This document shows, piece by piece, positions 27,506 to 35,621 of a stretch of 64,000 nucleotides of DNA. A program made the position numbers and the translations under genes. This stretch comes from Symbiobacterium terraclitae (GTDB taxonomy: Bacteria; Bacillota; Sulfobacillia; Symbiobacteriales; Symbiobacteriaceae). The stretch covers positions 1 through 64,000 of the forward strand of contig NZ_JAGGLG010000019.1 in the NCBI RefSeq assembly GCF_017874315.1, in the 5' to 3' direction. Under the pieces are notes generated by a model. It had not been told where the DNA came from. It saw only the letters and a program-made list of their open reading frames with translations, and ran no database searches. Each line of letters begins with the position of its first letter. Position 1 is the stretch's first letter.

Positions 27506-27636
27506 CGCGATCCCTCCCGTGGGGTTGTTTTCTGACAATGTCTTCTCCACGGCCTGGCCGATTCCCGCCTCTCACGCAGGGAAGCGGCCATTCTGAAGCG
27601 AACGTCCAATGCCAGTGGAAACAAGTCCGGGAAGCG

Positions 27637-28188
27637 GTGAAGACGATAGTGAAGGTTGGCCTGGTAAGACATTTCCGCGTGAAGCACGACTACCCCCGAA
27701 AGCTGCTGGTCACGCCAGACGAAGTGGCCGACTGGTTCCTCGGCTACGATGCCGCCGACATCGAGTACGGCCACGTCGACCTGAGCGGAGGCAACTGGCA
27801 GCACTGCTTCTGCAGCGATCTGCCCAGGGCGATCAAGACGGCCCAGGCCATATTCAAGGGCGACATCGTCGTGCTCGAGGACCTGCGGGAAATCGAGCCG
27901 TACCCCTTCCGCGGCAACCGGATCAAGCTGCCGTTCATCGTCTGGGGTATCCTCGTCCGGCTGGTGTGGTACTTCAAGTCGCACCCGAACGTCGAGACCA
28001 AGCGGGCGGTCCGCGAACGCGTCCGCCGGGTGATCGACCAGGTGCTCCGGGCAAACGGCGACGCGCTGATCGTCAGCCACGCGGCGCTGATGCCGTTCCT
28101 GCGGGCCGAGCTCAAGCGGCGCGGATTCCGGGGGCCGTGGTTCGGCCGGGCGGCCAACGGGCTGCTGTACTTATTCGAACGCTCATAG
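27637..28188 (+). CDS. Histidine phosphatase superfamily protein
   Basis: This 183-residue phosphoglycerate-mutase-like protein has its motif as VRHF rather than the usual RHG. The other catalytic residues are in place: Arg in SDLPRAIKTA, Glu in LREIEPYPF and the second His in VSHAALM. Substitution of the Gly by Phe does not remove a catalytic group. The start is uncertain: GTG at 27637 is preceded only by a weak GGGAAG, and the frame is open further upstream. The substrate is unknown. It is convergent with the Mrr-like gene and separated from it by a terminator. Confidence 0.8.
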   Translation: MKTIVKVGLVRHFRVKHDYPRKLLVTPDEVADWFLGYDAADIEYGHVDLSGGNWQHCFCSDLPRAIKTAQAIFKGDIVVLEDLREIEPYPFRGNRIKLPFIVWGILVRLVWYFKSHPNVETKRAVRERVRRVIDQVLRANGDALIVSHAALMPFLRAELKRRGFRGPWFGRAANGLLYLFERS

Positions 28189-28201
28189 AGCGCACGTGAA
28201 A

Positions 28202-28239
28202 GGGGGCCTGCCGCGGCGTCCATCGCCCGGCAGGCCCCC
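28202..28239. terminator. Bidirectional terminator between convergent genes
   Basis: GGGGGCCTGCCG (28202-28213) and its complement (28228-28239) form a perfect 12-base stem between the stops of the histidine phosphatase (plus) and Mrr-like (minus) genes. Confidence 0.8.
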
Positions 28240-28250
28240 ACAAATCGCGA

Positions 28251-28838
28251 TTACCTGCTGCCGACCGCGACCTCCGCCGCCGGAGGCAGCGACAGCGCCA
28301 TGAACTCCTGCAGCTTCGTGCGGTCCACCAGGGTGACGCCCTGGACTTCCGCCTCCTGCCGGGCCTCGTCCGTGAACTCTGCGCTGGTCACCGCCATCGC
28401 GCGCCCGCACTGGTAGAGGCCCTTCGCCGCGGCGAGCTGGCATACGGGGCCGCCGTCCACCGGCTCGGCCGAGCGGATGGCCTGGACGGCGATCCATTCC
28501 TCGCCGGAGGGGTGGACCAGCACGAGGTCCACGCCGTAGTTGCCGGCCGGCGGCGTGGGTAAGACGGTAAACCCCGCGCACTCGAAGAGGAAGGTCAGGT
28601 AGCGCAGGAAAGCCCGATGGTCCATCTGGTCGATGTCCTCGAGCCCCATCCGGCGGAAGCGCGCCTCGCTGCGCGCCCGGCGCAGCTCGCGGACCCAATA
28701 CTGTATCGAGTCGATCATCATGTAGCAGACCAGCAGGCCCCCGAAGTAGAGCAGCAGCGGCCACCGCAGATCATACAGCATCTTGCCCAGCGGCTCGAGC
28801 CAGGACCACACGCCGCCTCCCTCCTCCAACCCACTCAT
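28251..28838 (-). CDS. Membrane-anchored Mrr-like restriction endonuclease fold protein
   Basis: The 195-residue protein has an N-terminal membrane helix (about 25-45) followed by an Mrr_cat-like domain (about 75-190). The acidic residue in YGVDLVLV is kept, but the element that normally reads Gln-x-Lys is VQAIRS here, so the catalytic Lys appears lost. Many membrane-linked Mrr-like proteins are not true restriction enzymes. The ATG at 28838 lacks a ribosome binding site and lies nine bases after a TATTAT -10-like element, suggesting a leaderless message. A long frame continues upstream, but only as antisense sequence inside hypE. The function is unknown. Confidence 0.7.
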   Translation of the reverse strand: MSGLEEGGGVWSWLEPLGKMLYDLRWPLLLYFGGLLVCYMMIDSIQYWVRELRRARSEARFRRMGLEDIDQMDHRAFLRYLTFLFECAGFTVLPTPPAGNYGVDLVLVHPSGEEWIAVQAIRSAEPVDGGPVCQLAAAKGLYQCGRAMAVTSAEFTDEARQEAEVQGVTLVDRTKLQEFMALSLPPAAEVAVGSR

Positions 28839-28847
28839 TGCACTTCT

Positions 28848-28853
28848 ATAATA
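28848..28853 (-). promoter_or_regulatory. -10 element for the Mrr-like gene
   Basis: TATTAT on the minus strand lies in a local AT-rich island, nine bases before the ATG. It would start the transcript almost at the initiation codon. No clear -35 was found. Confidence 0.35.
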
Positions 28854-28888
28854 TGCAGTATATACCAAAATAGCCGTTCGCGGAAGCC

Positions 28889-29896
28889 CTAGCAGATCCG
28901 CGGCAGGTTCTCGCCGGCCAGCCGCTCCAGCCGGCGCGTACCGCCGATCGCCGTGCGCAGGTAGGCCCGCCCCCCGGGTCCGCCGACGCTGCCGATGACC
29001 CGGGCGCCAGCGCCGTACGGGTGGTCCCGCAGCGCCGCCAGGGCGGACTCCGCCTCCGCCGCGGGGCAGAAGAGCAGGATCCGGCCCTCGCAGGCCAGAT
29101 AGAGCGGGTCGAGGCCCAGCATCTCCGCGGCCCCCTGCACCGCGGGCTCGACGGGGACGTCGGACTCGGACACCCACAGGTCCAGCCCGCTGTCGGCCGC
29201 CAGGTCGGCGAGGGCGGTAGCCAGGCCGCCGCGGGTCGGGTCCCGCATGCAGGCGACGCCCGGGGCGGCCCGCAGCACCGCGTCGGCCAGGCCGGCCAGC
29301 GGTGCGGCGTCGCTGCGAACAGGGGTCTCGAAGGCGAGCCCCGCCCGGGCCGAGAGCACGGCCACCCCGTGCCCGCCCACCGGACCGCTCACCAGGATCG
29401 CCTGCCCCGTCCGGATGCGGTGGGCGCCCAGGTCCCTCCCCGGCGGGACGAGCCCCACGCCCGCCGTGTTGATGAAACAGCCGTCCGCCTGCCCCCGGCC
29501 CACGACCTTCGTGTCTCCGGTGACGATCTGCACGCCCGCTTCGGACGCCGCAGCCGCCATCCCTTCCACCAGCCGGCGCAGGTCGGCCACCGGAAAGCCC
29601 TCTTCGATGATGAAGCCGGCGCTGAGCCAGAGCGGCCTGGCCCCCGCCACCGCCAGGTCGTTGACGGTGCCGCAGACCGCCAGGCGGCCCAGGTCGCCGC
29701 CGGGGAAGAACAGGGGATGCACCACGAAAGAGTCGGTGGTCAGCGCCAGCCGGCCCGCGCCGGGCAGCTCCAGGAGGGCGCTGTCGCCCCCCTGCAGCAG
29801 GGCGGGGTTGCCGAACGCCGGATAGAAGATCTCCCCGATCAGGCGGTGGGTCGCCTCGCCGCCGTCGCCGTGGGCAAGGGTGATCCGGTGGGTCAT
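28889..29896 (-). CDS. hypE: Hydrogenase maturation protein HypE
   Basis: HypE dehydrates the carbamoyl group that HypF places on its C-terminal Cys, producing the cyanide ligand of the NiFe centre. The 335 residues are of normal length, with the N-terminal HGDGG motif, an AIRS-type ATP-binding domain, and the C-terminus PRIC ending in the carrier Cys. It overlaps hypD by four bases and is the last gene of the hyf-hyp run. Confidence 0.95.
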   Translation of the reverse strand: MTHRITLAHGDGGEATHRLIGEIFYPAFGNPALLQGGDSALLELPGAGRLALTTDSFVVHPLFFPGGDLGRLAVCGTVNDLAVAGARPLWLSAGFIIEEGFPVADLRRLVEGMAAAASEAGVQIVTGDTKVVGRGQADGCFINTAGVGLVPPGRDLGAHRIRTGQAILVSGPVGGHGVAVLSARAGLAFETPVRSDAAPLAGLADAVLRAAPGVACMRDPTRGGLATALADLAADSGLDLWVSESDVPVEPAVQGAAEMLGLDPLYLACEGRILLFCPAAEAESALAALRDHPYGAGARVIGSVGGPGGRAYLRTAIGGTRRLERLAGENLPRIC

Positions 29897-31035
29897 GGCT
29901 GTTCCTCCTCAGCGGTGCCGTACCGGTACCAGGCGGCGCAGGCGCCCTCGCTGGAGACCATGCACGGCCCCATGGGCCGCTCCGGCCGGCAGGCTGCGCC
30001 AAAGAGCGGGCAGTCGGCGGGCGCGAGGGCCCCGCGCAGCACGTCGCCGCAGCGGCAGCCCGAACGGGCGGGCGGTTCGGCCACGTCCGCCGGGAACCGC
30101 ACCTCGGCGTCGAAGCGGGCGAACTCGGGCTTCAGGCGGAGGCCGCTCTCCGGCAGCAGGCCCAGGCCGCGCCAGCGGGCGTCGCACGTGCAGAAGACCT
30201 CGCTGAGCAGCGCCTGTGCCCGCCGGTTGCCCTCCGGCCGCACCCAGCGGCGGTACCCGTTCCACAGCGCAACCGGCCTGCGTCCCAGGGCGGCGTCCAC
30301 CAGGCAGTCCACCGCCAGCAGGATGTCCAGGGGCTCGAACCCCGCAACGGCCCCGGGAATGCCGAACTCGGCGGGGAGGAAGGCGAACCCCTCCGCCCCC
30401 AGCACCGTGCTGACGTGTCCCGGGCAGATGATGCCGTCCAGCGTCAGGGCTTCTCCCGGCCGCCCGCCGTCCCGGAGCAGCGCCCGCATGGCGGCGGGCG
30501 TCTGCTTGTGGGCGCTGTGCAGGCAGAAGTTTCCCACGCCCTCCTCGCTGGCGGCCTTCACCGCCAGCGCCGCCGCCGGCGCCGTGGTCTCGAAGCCCAC
30601 GCCCAGGAAGATCACCGGCCGGTCCGGGGCCTCCCGGGCCAACTGCAGGGCGTCCAGCGCCGAGTAGACCACCCGGACGTCCGCCCCTTCCGCCCGGCGC
30701 CCGGCCAGGCTGGTGCGGGAGCCGGGCACCCGCAGGAGGTCGCCGTAGGTGGCGACGATGGCCCGCGGCACGTCGCAGTAGGCCAGCATGCGGTCGATCT
30801 CGCCGCCGGCCGTCACGCAGACGGGGCAGCCGGGGCCGCTGACGAGCTCCACCGCCCCCCGCAGCAGGCCCCGGAGGCCGCTGCGCGCGATGGCCACCGT
30901 GTGGGTGCCGCAGAACTCCATCAGCCGCACCGTCCGTCCGGCGTCCGCCACCTTGCGGCGGATGCGGGCCACCCAGGCCGCCGCGGTGCGCGGTGCGTCC
31001 TCAGGGATGGGCCGCGCCAACGTCTCCGCGCGCAT
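29893..31035 (-). CDS. hypD: Hydrogenase maturation protein HypD
   Basis: HypD is the [4Fe-4S] scaffold that, with HypC, assembles the Fe(CN)2CO unit. The 380-residue sequence has the conserved cysteine motifs EFCGTHT (about 41-47), GPGCPVC (about 67-73) and the C-terminal CRCGDVL and related Cys. Length is standard. The stop of hypC and the start of hypD overlap as TAATG, and the hypE start overlaps the hypD end, so the three are translated together. Confidence 0.95.
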   Translation of the reverse strand: MRAETLARPIPEDAPRTAAAWVARIRRKVADAGRTVRLMEFCGTHTVAIARSGLRGLLRGAVELVSGPGCPVCVTAGGEIDRMLAYCDVPRAIVATYGDLLRVPGSRTSLAGRRAEGADVRVVYSALDALQLAREAPDRPVIFLGVGFETTAPAAALAVKAASEEGVGNFCLHSAHKQTPAAMRALLRDGGRPGEALTLDGIICPGHVSTVLGAEGFAFLPAEFGIPGAVAGFEPLDILLAVDCLVDAALGRRPVALWNGYRRWVRPEGNRRAQALLSEVFCTCDARWRGLGLLPESGLRLKPEFARFDAEVRFPADVAEPPARSGCRCGDVLRGALAPADCPLFGAACRPERPMGPCMVSSEGACAAWYRYGTAEEEQP

Positions 31036-31286
31036 TACCCCTCACCTTCCGTCGGGCCGCCGGCGGGCGTCGCCGCATCGCCCACCACCGCCCTGTACGC
31101 CCCGAGCGTCTCTTCCGCTTCGGCCTCGTCCAGCACGGCGATGGCGATGCCGGCGTGAAGCAGCACGTACAGTCCCGGCCTGGCGTCCACCAGCGACACG
31201 TCGACGCGCCTCCGGTTGCCCATGACCTCCACCACCGCCTGGCACCCGTCGGTCTCCACCACCCGGGCCGGCACGGCTAGACACAT
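31035..31286 (-). CDS. hypC: Hydrogenase maturation chaperone HypC
   Basis: The 83-residue HypC/HybG-family chaperone starts with MCLAVP, whose Cys2 binds the iron unit that is delivered to the large subunit. The start ATG at 31286 gives the Cys at position 2, as required. The C-terminal tail, rich in Gly and Glu, is a little longer than in E. coli HypC. It overlaps the end of hypF by ten bases. Confidence 0.94.
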   Translation of the reverse strand: MCLAVPARVVETDGCQAVVEVMGNRRRVDVSLVDARPGLYVLLHAGIAIAVLDEAEAEETLGAYRAVVGDAATPAGGPTEGEG

Positions 31287-33568
31287 CCCCGCCACCTCCT
31301 CTGTGCGATCACGGCCTGGCCCAGCGCGATTCCCCCGTCCCCCGGTGGCACCAGCCGGTGCCGGAGCACCCGGAAGCCCCGCTCCGCCAGCCGGCGGGCG
31401 GCGTGGTGGAGCAGCCACGGGCTGTTGAAGGTGCCGCCGCTGAGGCAGACCGCGCGCAGCCCGGTCTCCTCCCGGGCGCGGCAGGCCGCCTCCACCAGGA
31501 TGGCCACGACCGTGGCCAGGAAGCGGCCGGCCACCCGCGGCGCCGGAACCCCGGCCAGCGCATCGGCCAGCACGGCCTCCAGCAGCGGGCCGGGCAGGAT
31601 CTCCCCGCCTTCCAGGCGGAACGGGTAACAGCCGTCCGGCGCCCGCTCGGCCGCGGCGCCCAGCTCGATGGCCGCCTGCCCCTCGTAGGTCGGTTCCGGG
31701 CAGATGCCCAGGATAGCCGCCACGCCGTCGAAGAGGCGTCCGGCGGTGCCCGCCGGCGGGCAGTTGATGCCCGCCTCCAGCAGCCGGCGGGCGTTCTGGA
31801 TCTCGCCTGCCCTGGCCGGGTGGAGCGCCGCCAGCCGCTCCAGGGCCTCGCTGCCCAGGTGCGCCCAGAGCATTCCTGCGGCCGCCCGGACCGGGCGGCG
31901 CACCGCGGCCTCGCTGCCCGGCAGCGGGCTGTAGGCCAGGTGGGCGACGCGCCGGAATCCCTCAAAGCCGCCGGTCAGCACCTCGAAGCCCCAGATGGCG
32001 CCGTCGGCGCCGTACCCGGTGCCGTCCAGCACCAGGCCGATGGCGTCGCCTTCCCAGCCGTTCTCCGCCATGCAGGCGGCCATGTGGGCGTGGTGGTGCT
32101 GGACCGGGACCACGGCCTCGGCCTCCAGCGTGCGGGCCAGGGACGCCGAGCGGTATCCGGGGTGCATGTCGCAGGCGACGACGGACGGCCGGATGCCCGT
32201 CAGCCGCCGCAGGTGGTCCAGCGCGCGCAGGTAGTTGGCCTGCCCCTCCTCGGTCTCCAGGTCGCCCAGGTGCTGGCTCAGCACGGCCCGCCGCCCCTGG
32301 AGCAGGCAGAACGTGTTCTTGAGGTCGCCGCCCGCCCCCAGCACGGCGGGACGGGCCTGCCCGGCGCCGGCGGACGGCGGAACCGGCACGACCACCTCCC
32401 GGGGCACGTATCCCCGGGAGCGGCGCAGGAAGCGGACCTCGCCGTCCACCACCTGCACGACCGAGTCGTCGCAGGGCACGTGGATCGGCCGGTTGTGAAT
32501 CAGGAAAGCGTCGGCAAGGCGGGACAGGTCCGCCAGGGCCTCCTCCTCCCGGTACTGCACCGGCAGCCCGCTCGGGTTGCCGCTGGTCATCACCAGGAGC
32601 GGCGGCGCCTCCTGCAGGAGCAGGATGTGCAGGGGGGTGTACGGGAGCATGATCCCCAGGGTGTCCACCCCGGGCGCGACGGACGGGGCGACGGCCAGTG
32701 CGGGCTCCGCCAGGCGCTGCAGCAGGACGATGGGCGCAGCCGGCGAGGCGAGCGTCTGCTCCTCAGCCGGGCTCACCCGCGCCACGCGGCGCACCGTCTC
32801 CAGGTCCCGGGCCATCAGGGCGAAGGGACGATGGCGCCGGTGCTTCACCCGCCGGAGCCGGGCTACGGCCTCCTCGTCGCAGGCGTCACAGGCCAGGTGG
32901 AAGGCGCCGATGCCCTTCACGGCCAGGATCTGCCCCGACCGCAGGCGGGCTGCCGCCTCCGCCAGCCACGCCTCCGGCGCACAAAGGTCGCGGCCGCTCG
33001 CGTCCACCAGGCGGACGGAGGGGCCGCAGGCCGGGCAGGCGTTGGGCTGTGCGTGGAACCGGCGGTCGGCCGGGTCGTGGTACTCCCGCGCGCACGCCGG
33101 GCACATGGCGAAGGAGGCCATGGTCGTCGCGGGGCGATCGTACGGGATGTCCTTGATGATCGTGAAGCGGGGGCCGCAGTTGGTGCAGTTGGTGAAGGGG
33201 TAGCGGTAGCGCCGGTTGGCCGGGTCGAGGATGTCGGCCCGGCAGTCGGCGCAGGTGGCGGCGTCGGCCGGCACGGTGGCCGCGCGCTCCTCGCCCCGCT
33301 GCGAGGCGACGATGCGGAAGCCCTGCTCGCCGCAGGGGGGCGCGTCGCGGCCGACCACGCGGGTCACGACCGCCAGGGCGGGGGGCCTCTCCCGCAGGTC
33401 GGCCTCGAAGGCCGCGACGGCGTCAGGGGCGCCCTCGACAGCGATGGCGACGCCCCGCTCGTCGTTGCACACCCAGCCGGCCAGCCGGTGAACCTGCGCC
33501 AGATGGTAGACATAGGGGCGGAAGCCCACCCCCTGCACGATGCCCTCGACCACCAACTCCCGGCGCAC
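31277..33568 (-). CDS. hypF: Carbamoyltransferase HypF
   Basis: HypF makes the carbamoyl group used for the cyanide ligands of the NiFe centre from carbamoyl phosphate. The 763 residues show all domains: acylphosphatase (VQGVGFRPYVY near 11-21), two Cys4 zinc fingers (CADC...CTNC and CPAC...CPAC, about 105-185), a YrdC-like domain (about 200-380) and a Kae1-like C-terminal domain with HHHAH. The GTG at 33568 overlaps the hypB stop by one base and places the acylphosphatase motif at the usual distance. Confidence 0.94.
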   Translation of the reverse strand: MRRELVVEGIVQGVGFRPYVYHLAQVHRLAGWVCNDERGVAIAVEGAPDAVAAFEADLRERPPALAVVTRVVGRDAPPCGEQGFRIVASQRGEERAATVPADAATCADCRADILDPANRRYRYPFTNCTNCGPRFTIIKDIPYDRPATTMASFAMCPACAREYHDPADRRFHAQPNACPACGPSVRLVDASGRDLCAPEAWLAEAAARLRSGQILAVKGIGAFHLACDACDEEAVARLRRVKHRRHRPFALMARDLETVRRVARVSPAEEQTLASPAAPIVLLQRLAEPALAVAPSVAPGVDTLGIMLPYTPLHILLLQEAPPLLVMTSGNPSGLPVQYREEEALADLSRLADAFLIHNRPIHVPCDDSVVQVVDGEVRFLRRSRGYVPREVVVPVPPSAGAGQARPAVLGAGGDLKNTFCLLQGRRAVLSQHLGDLETEEGQANYLRALDHLRRLTGIRPSVVACDMHPGYRSASLARTLEAEAVVPVQHHHAHMAACMAENGWEGDAIGLVLDGTGYGADGAIWGFEVLTGGFEGFRRVAHLAYSPLPGSEAAVRRPVRAAAGMLWAHLGSEALERLAALHPARAGEIQNARRLLEAGINCPPAGTAGRLFDGVAAILGICPEPTYEGQAAIELGAAAERAPDGCYPFRLEGGEILPGPLLEAVLADALAGVPAPRVAGRFLATVVAILVEAACRAREETGLRAVCLSGGTFNSPWLLHHAARRLAERGFRVLRHRLVPPGDGGIALGQAVIAQRRWRGCV

Positions 33569-34221
33569 TAGCGCGCCGCCCTCACCTGCTTTGCCAGCCA
33601 CTGCAGCCACGCTTCCACCCCCTCGCCGGTGCGGGCGGAGAGCGGAAAGACCTCCGCCTGCGGGTTGAACCGGCGAATGCTGGCCGAGACGTCGTCCAGG
33701 TCGACGTCGGTCAGCGCCAGCGCGTCGATCTTGCTGACGATGACGGCCCGGGCCCGCTGGAACGCGGCCGGGTACTTCTCGGGCTTGTCCGCACCCTCGG
33801 TGACGGAGAGGACCACGACCGTGAGGTGCTCCCCCAGGTCGTACTGGGAGGGGCAGAGCAGGTTGCCCACGTTCTCGATGAGCAGCAGGTCCGCGGCGCC
33901 CAGGTCCACCTGCTCCAGCGCCTGGCTGACCAGGGAGGCGTCCAGGTGGCAGCCGCCCTGCGTGTTGATCTGCACCACGGGGCAGTCCAACGCCGCGATG
34001 CGCTCCGCGTCACGGGTGGTGTAGGGGTCGCCCTCGATGCAGGCCAGGGCGAACCGGCCCTTCAGCCCCTCGACGGTCCGCTCCAGGACCGTCGTCTTGC
34101 CGGCGCCCGGCGATCCGATGATGTTGACCGCCAGCACGCCCGCCGCATCGAACCGGGACCGGTTGGCCTGGGCCACGGCATCGTTGACCTTCAGGATCCG
34201 CTCGACCACCTTGACCTCCAC
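33568..34221 (-). CDS. hypB: Hydrogenase nickel-insertion GTPase HypB
   Basis: HypB is the GTPase that works with HypA to insert nickel. The 217-residue protein has the P-loop GSPGAGKT near residue 36, the metal-binding region DCPVVQINTQGGCHLD, and the G-domain segments ENVGNL and SKIDAL. There is no N-terminal histidine-rich or CxxCGC nickel-storage stretch, so it is the short form. The start is GTG. Four bases separate it from hypA. Confidence 0.94.
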   Translation of the reverse strand: MEVKVVERILKVNDAVAQANRSRFDAAGVLAVNIIGSPGAGKTTVLERTVEGLKGRFALACIEGDPYTTRDAERIAALDCPVVQINTQGGCHLDASLVSQALEQVDLGAADLLLIENVGNLLCPSQYDLGEHLTVVVLSVTEGADKPEKYPAAFQRARAVIVSKIDALALTDVDLDDVSASIRRFNPQAEVFPLSARTGEGVEAWLQWLAKQVRAAR

Positions 34222-34224
34222 GGG

Positions 34225-34569
34225 CTACTCCCCCTCGTACGACGCGATCTCCAGTTCCACGCCGCTCTCCAGGCGGCCCGGGCCGCCGCAGGCGGGGCAG
34301 ACCAGCCCCGTCCGCCCGGCCGGGAACGTGCTTCCACAGGCTGTACAGATGCCCCGGGCGGGCTCCCGCTCGATGCGGAGCTCCGTCCCCGCGAAGAGGT
34401 CACCCTCAAGGGAGGCCAGGAGGTGGAATCCGGCCTCCAGCGAGTCCGGCAGCACCGCCGACCACTCGCCCACCCGCAGGGTCACCCGGCTGACCCGGGT
34501 GAACCCCCGCCGCCGGGCGTCGGAGCCTACCGCCGCGATCACGTTCTCGGCAAGGCCAAGTTCATGCAC
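34225..34569 (-). CDS. hypA: Hydrogenase nickel metallochaperone HypA
   Basis: The 114-residue protein begins MHEL, in which His2 binds Ni, and has a zinc site made of CTAC (about 75) and CPAC (about 92). These are the defining features of HypA. It delivers Ni to the hydrogenase large subunit with HypB. The ATG overlaps the end of the protease gene by eight bases. Confidence 0.94.
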   Translation of the reverse strand: MHELGLAENVIAAVGSDARRRGFTRVSRVTLRVGEWSAVLPDSLEAGFHLLASLEGDLFAGTELRIEREPARGICTACGSTFPAGRTGLVCPACGGPGRLESGVELEIASYEGE

Positions 34570-35116
34570 GGGAGGCGCCTCCCTCCGACCAGCGGCACAG
34601 GCGGCGGACGACGGCAGACGAGGCCGCCCTGACCGGCGGCGTCATGCGGGCGCTCCACCCCACGTCCCGGGGTTGAATGCCCAGCAGGACGACCCGGGCG
34701 CCAGTCCGCTCCTGCAGGTAGCGCATCAGCAGGGCCAGGGGCGGCCGGTGGGCGAACCACCCCAGGCGGGCCGTCAGGTCTTCCTCGCCAAAGAGGCGGC
34801 TTGAGCCCGGCGGGGCCCCGAAGTCGACGGCGTCCACCAGCAGCACGCAGTCGGGCCCGAGCGCTGCGATGCGCCCGGCCTCGGCCTCGGGCGTGGTCTC
34901 GGCGGCGATGGCCGCCACGATGCGGTCGCAGGGGCCTTCCGGCGCCTCAGGCCTCAGCTGCCTCGCCAGCAGCCGGGCCACCCGCGGCCCCGCGCCGTCA
35001 TCCCCGCGGCCCGGATTGCCGATGCCCACCACCACCACCCGGCCCCGCAGCGCCTTCCGCACGGCCAGGGACAGCGGCGCCTCCTCATAGTCGGGCACTT
35101 GCCTCACCTGCCGCAA
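34562..35116 (-). CDS. hycI: Hydrogenase maturation endopeptidase (HycI type)
   Basis: This M52-family protease removes the C-terminal tail of the large subunit after nickel insertion. The 184-residue frame shows GIGNPGRGDDGAGP, whose Asp is a Ni ligand, and VDAVDFG with the second acidic ligand. The sequence before RVVVVGIG is longer than usual. The true start is unresolved: TTG at 35116, GTG at 35107, 35098 or 35062 are candidates, and AGGAGG near 35083 does not fit any perfectly. It overlaps the end of the small-subunit gene. Confidence 0.87.
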   Translation of the reverse strand: MRQVRQVPDYEEAPLSLAVRKALRGRVVVVGIGNPGRGDDGAGPRVARLLARQLRPEAPEGPCDRIVAAIAAETTPEAEAGRIAALGPDCVLLVDAVDFGAPPGSSRLFGEEDLTARLGWFAHRPPLALLMRYLQERTGARVVLLGIQPRDVGWSARMTPPVRAASSAVVRRLCRWSEGGASRA

Positions 35117-35618
35117 ACACGGTCTCGCCGTTCGCCGCCCGCACCTCGAGCGGCTCCTCGTACTCGTACGGCTGCACCTTCGGGTCCACCAGGCCCATCG
35201 CCACAGCGACCCCGTACAGGATCGCCTCGGGGCGCGGCGGGCATCCAGGTATATAGTAGTCGACTGGAATGACCCCGTTCAGTCCCCCTTCGGTCCCATA
35301 TGTGTCGAACCAAAGGCCTCCCCCTGTAGCGCATGAGCCTACGCCGATGACCACGCACGGCTTGGCCATGTCCTGGTACAGCTGGAGCAGGCGCGGGCGC
35401 ACCTGGCGGGTCACGGGACCCGAAACCAGCAGGACATCTGCGTGGCGGGGAGACCCCACCAGCTTCAGCCCGAACCGCTCGGCGTCGTAGTACGGGGTGA
35501 AGGCGCAAACCTCCTCGATGTCACAGCCGTTGCAGGAGCCCGCGTTGGCGTGGTAGACCCAGAGCGACCGCGCAAACGACCGCCGCACGAGGCCCTGAAA
35601 CCAGCTGCGCAGTCCCAT
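35085..35618 (-). CDS. hyfI: Group 4 [NiFe] hydrogenase small subunit (HyfI/HycG, NuoB-like)
   Basis: The 177-residue electron-transfer subunit carries the proximal [4Fe-4S] cluster next to the NiFe site. Its cysteines are in SCNGCD, GVGSCA and PGCPPRP, the NuoB-like pattern. It pairs with the large subunit encoded at 39.2-40.7 kb. ATG preceded by AAGGGGGTG. Downstream overlap with hycI joins the structural and maturation genes. Confidence 0.93.
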   Translation of the reverse strand: MGLRSWFQGLVRRSFARSLWVYHANAGSCNGCDIEEVCAFTPYYDAERFGLKLVGSPRHADVLLVSGPVTRQVRPRLLQLYQDMAKPCVVIGVGSCATGGGLWFDTYGTEGGLNGVIPVDYYIPGCPPRPEAILYGVAVAMGLVDPKVQPYEYEEPLEVRAANGETVFAAGEASARL

Positions 35619-35621
35619 GGA

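Noticed and set aside
28839-30002. Long upstream extension of the Mrr-like gene
   Set aside because: It overlaps hypE almost completely in another frame and is Arg/Gly/Pro-rich; hypE is certain.
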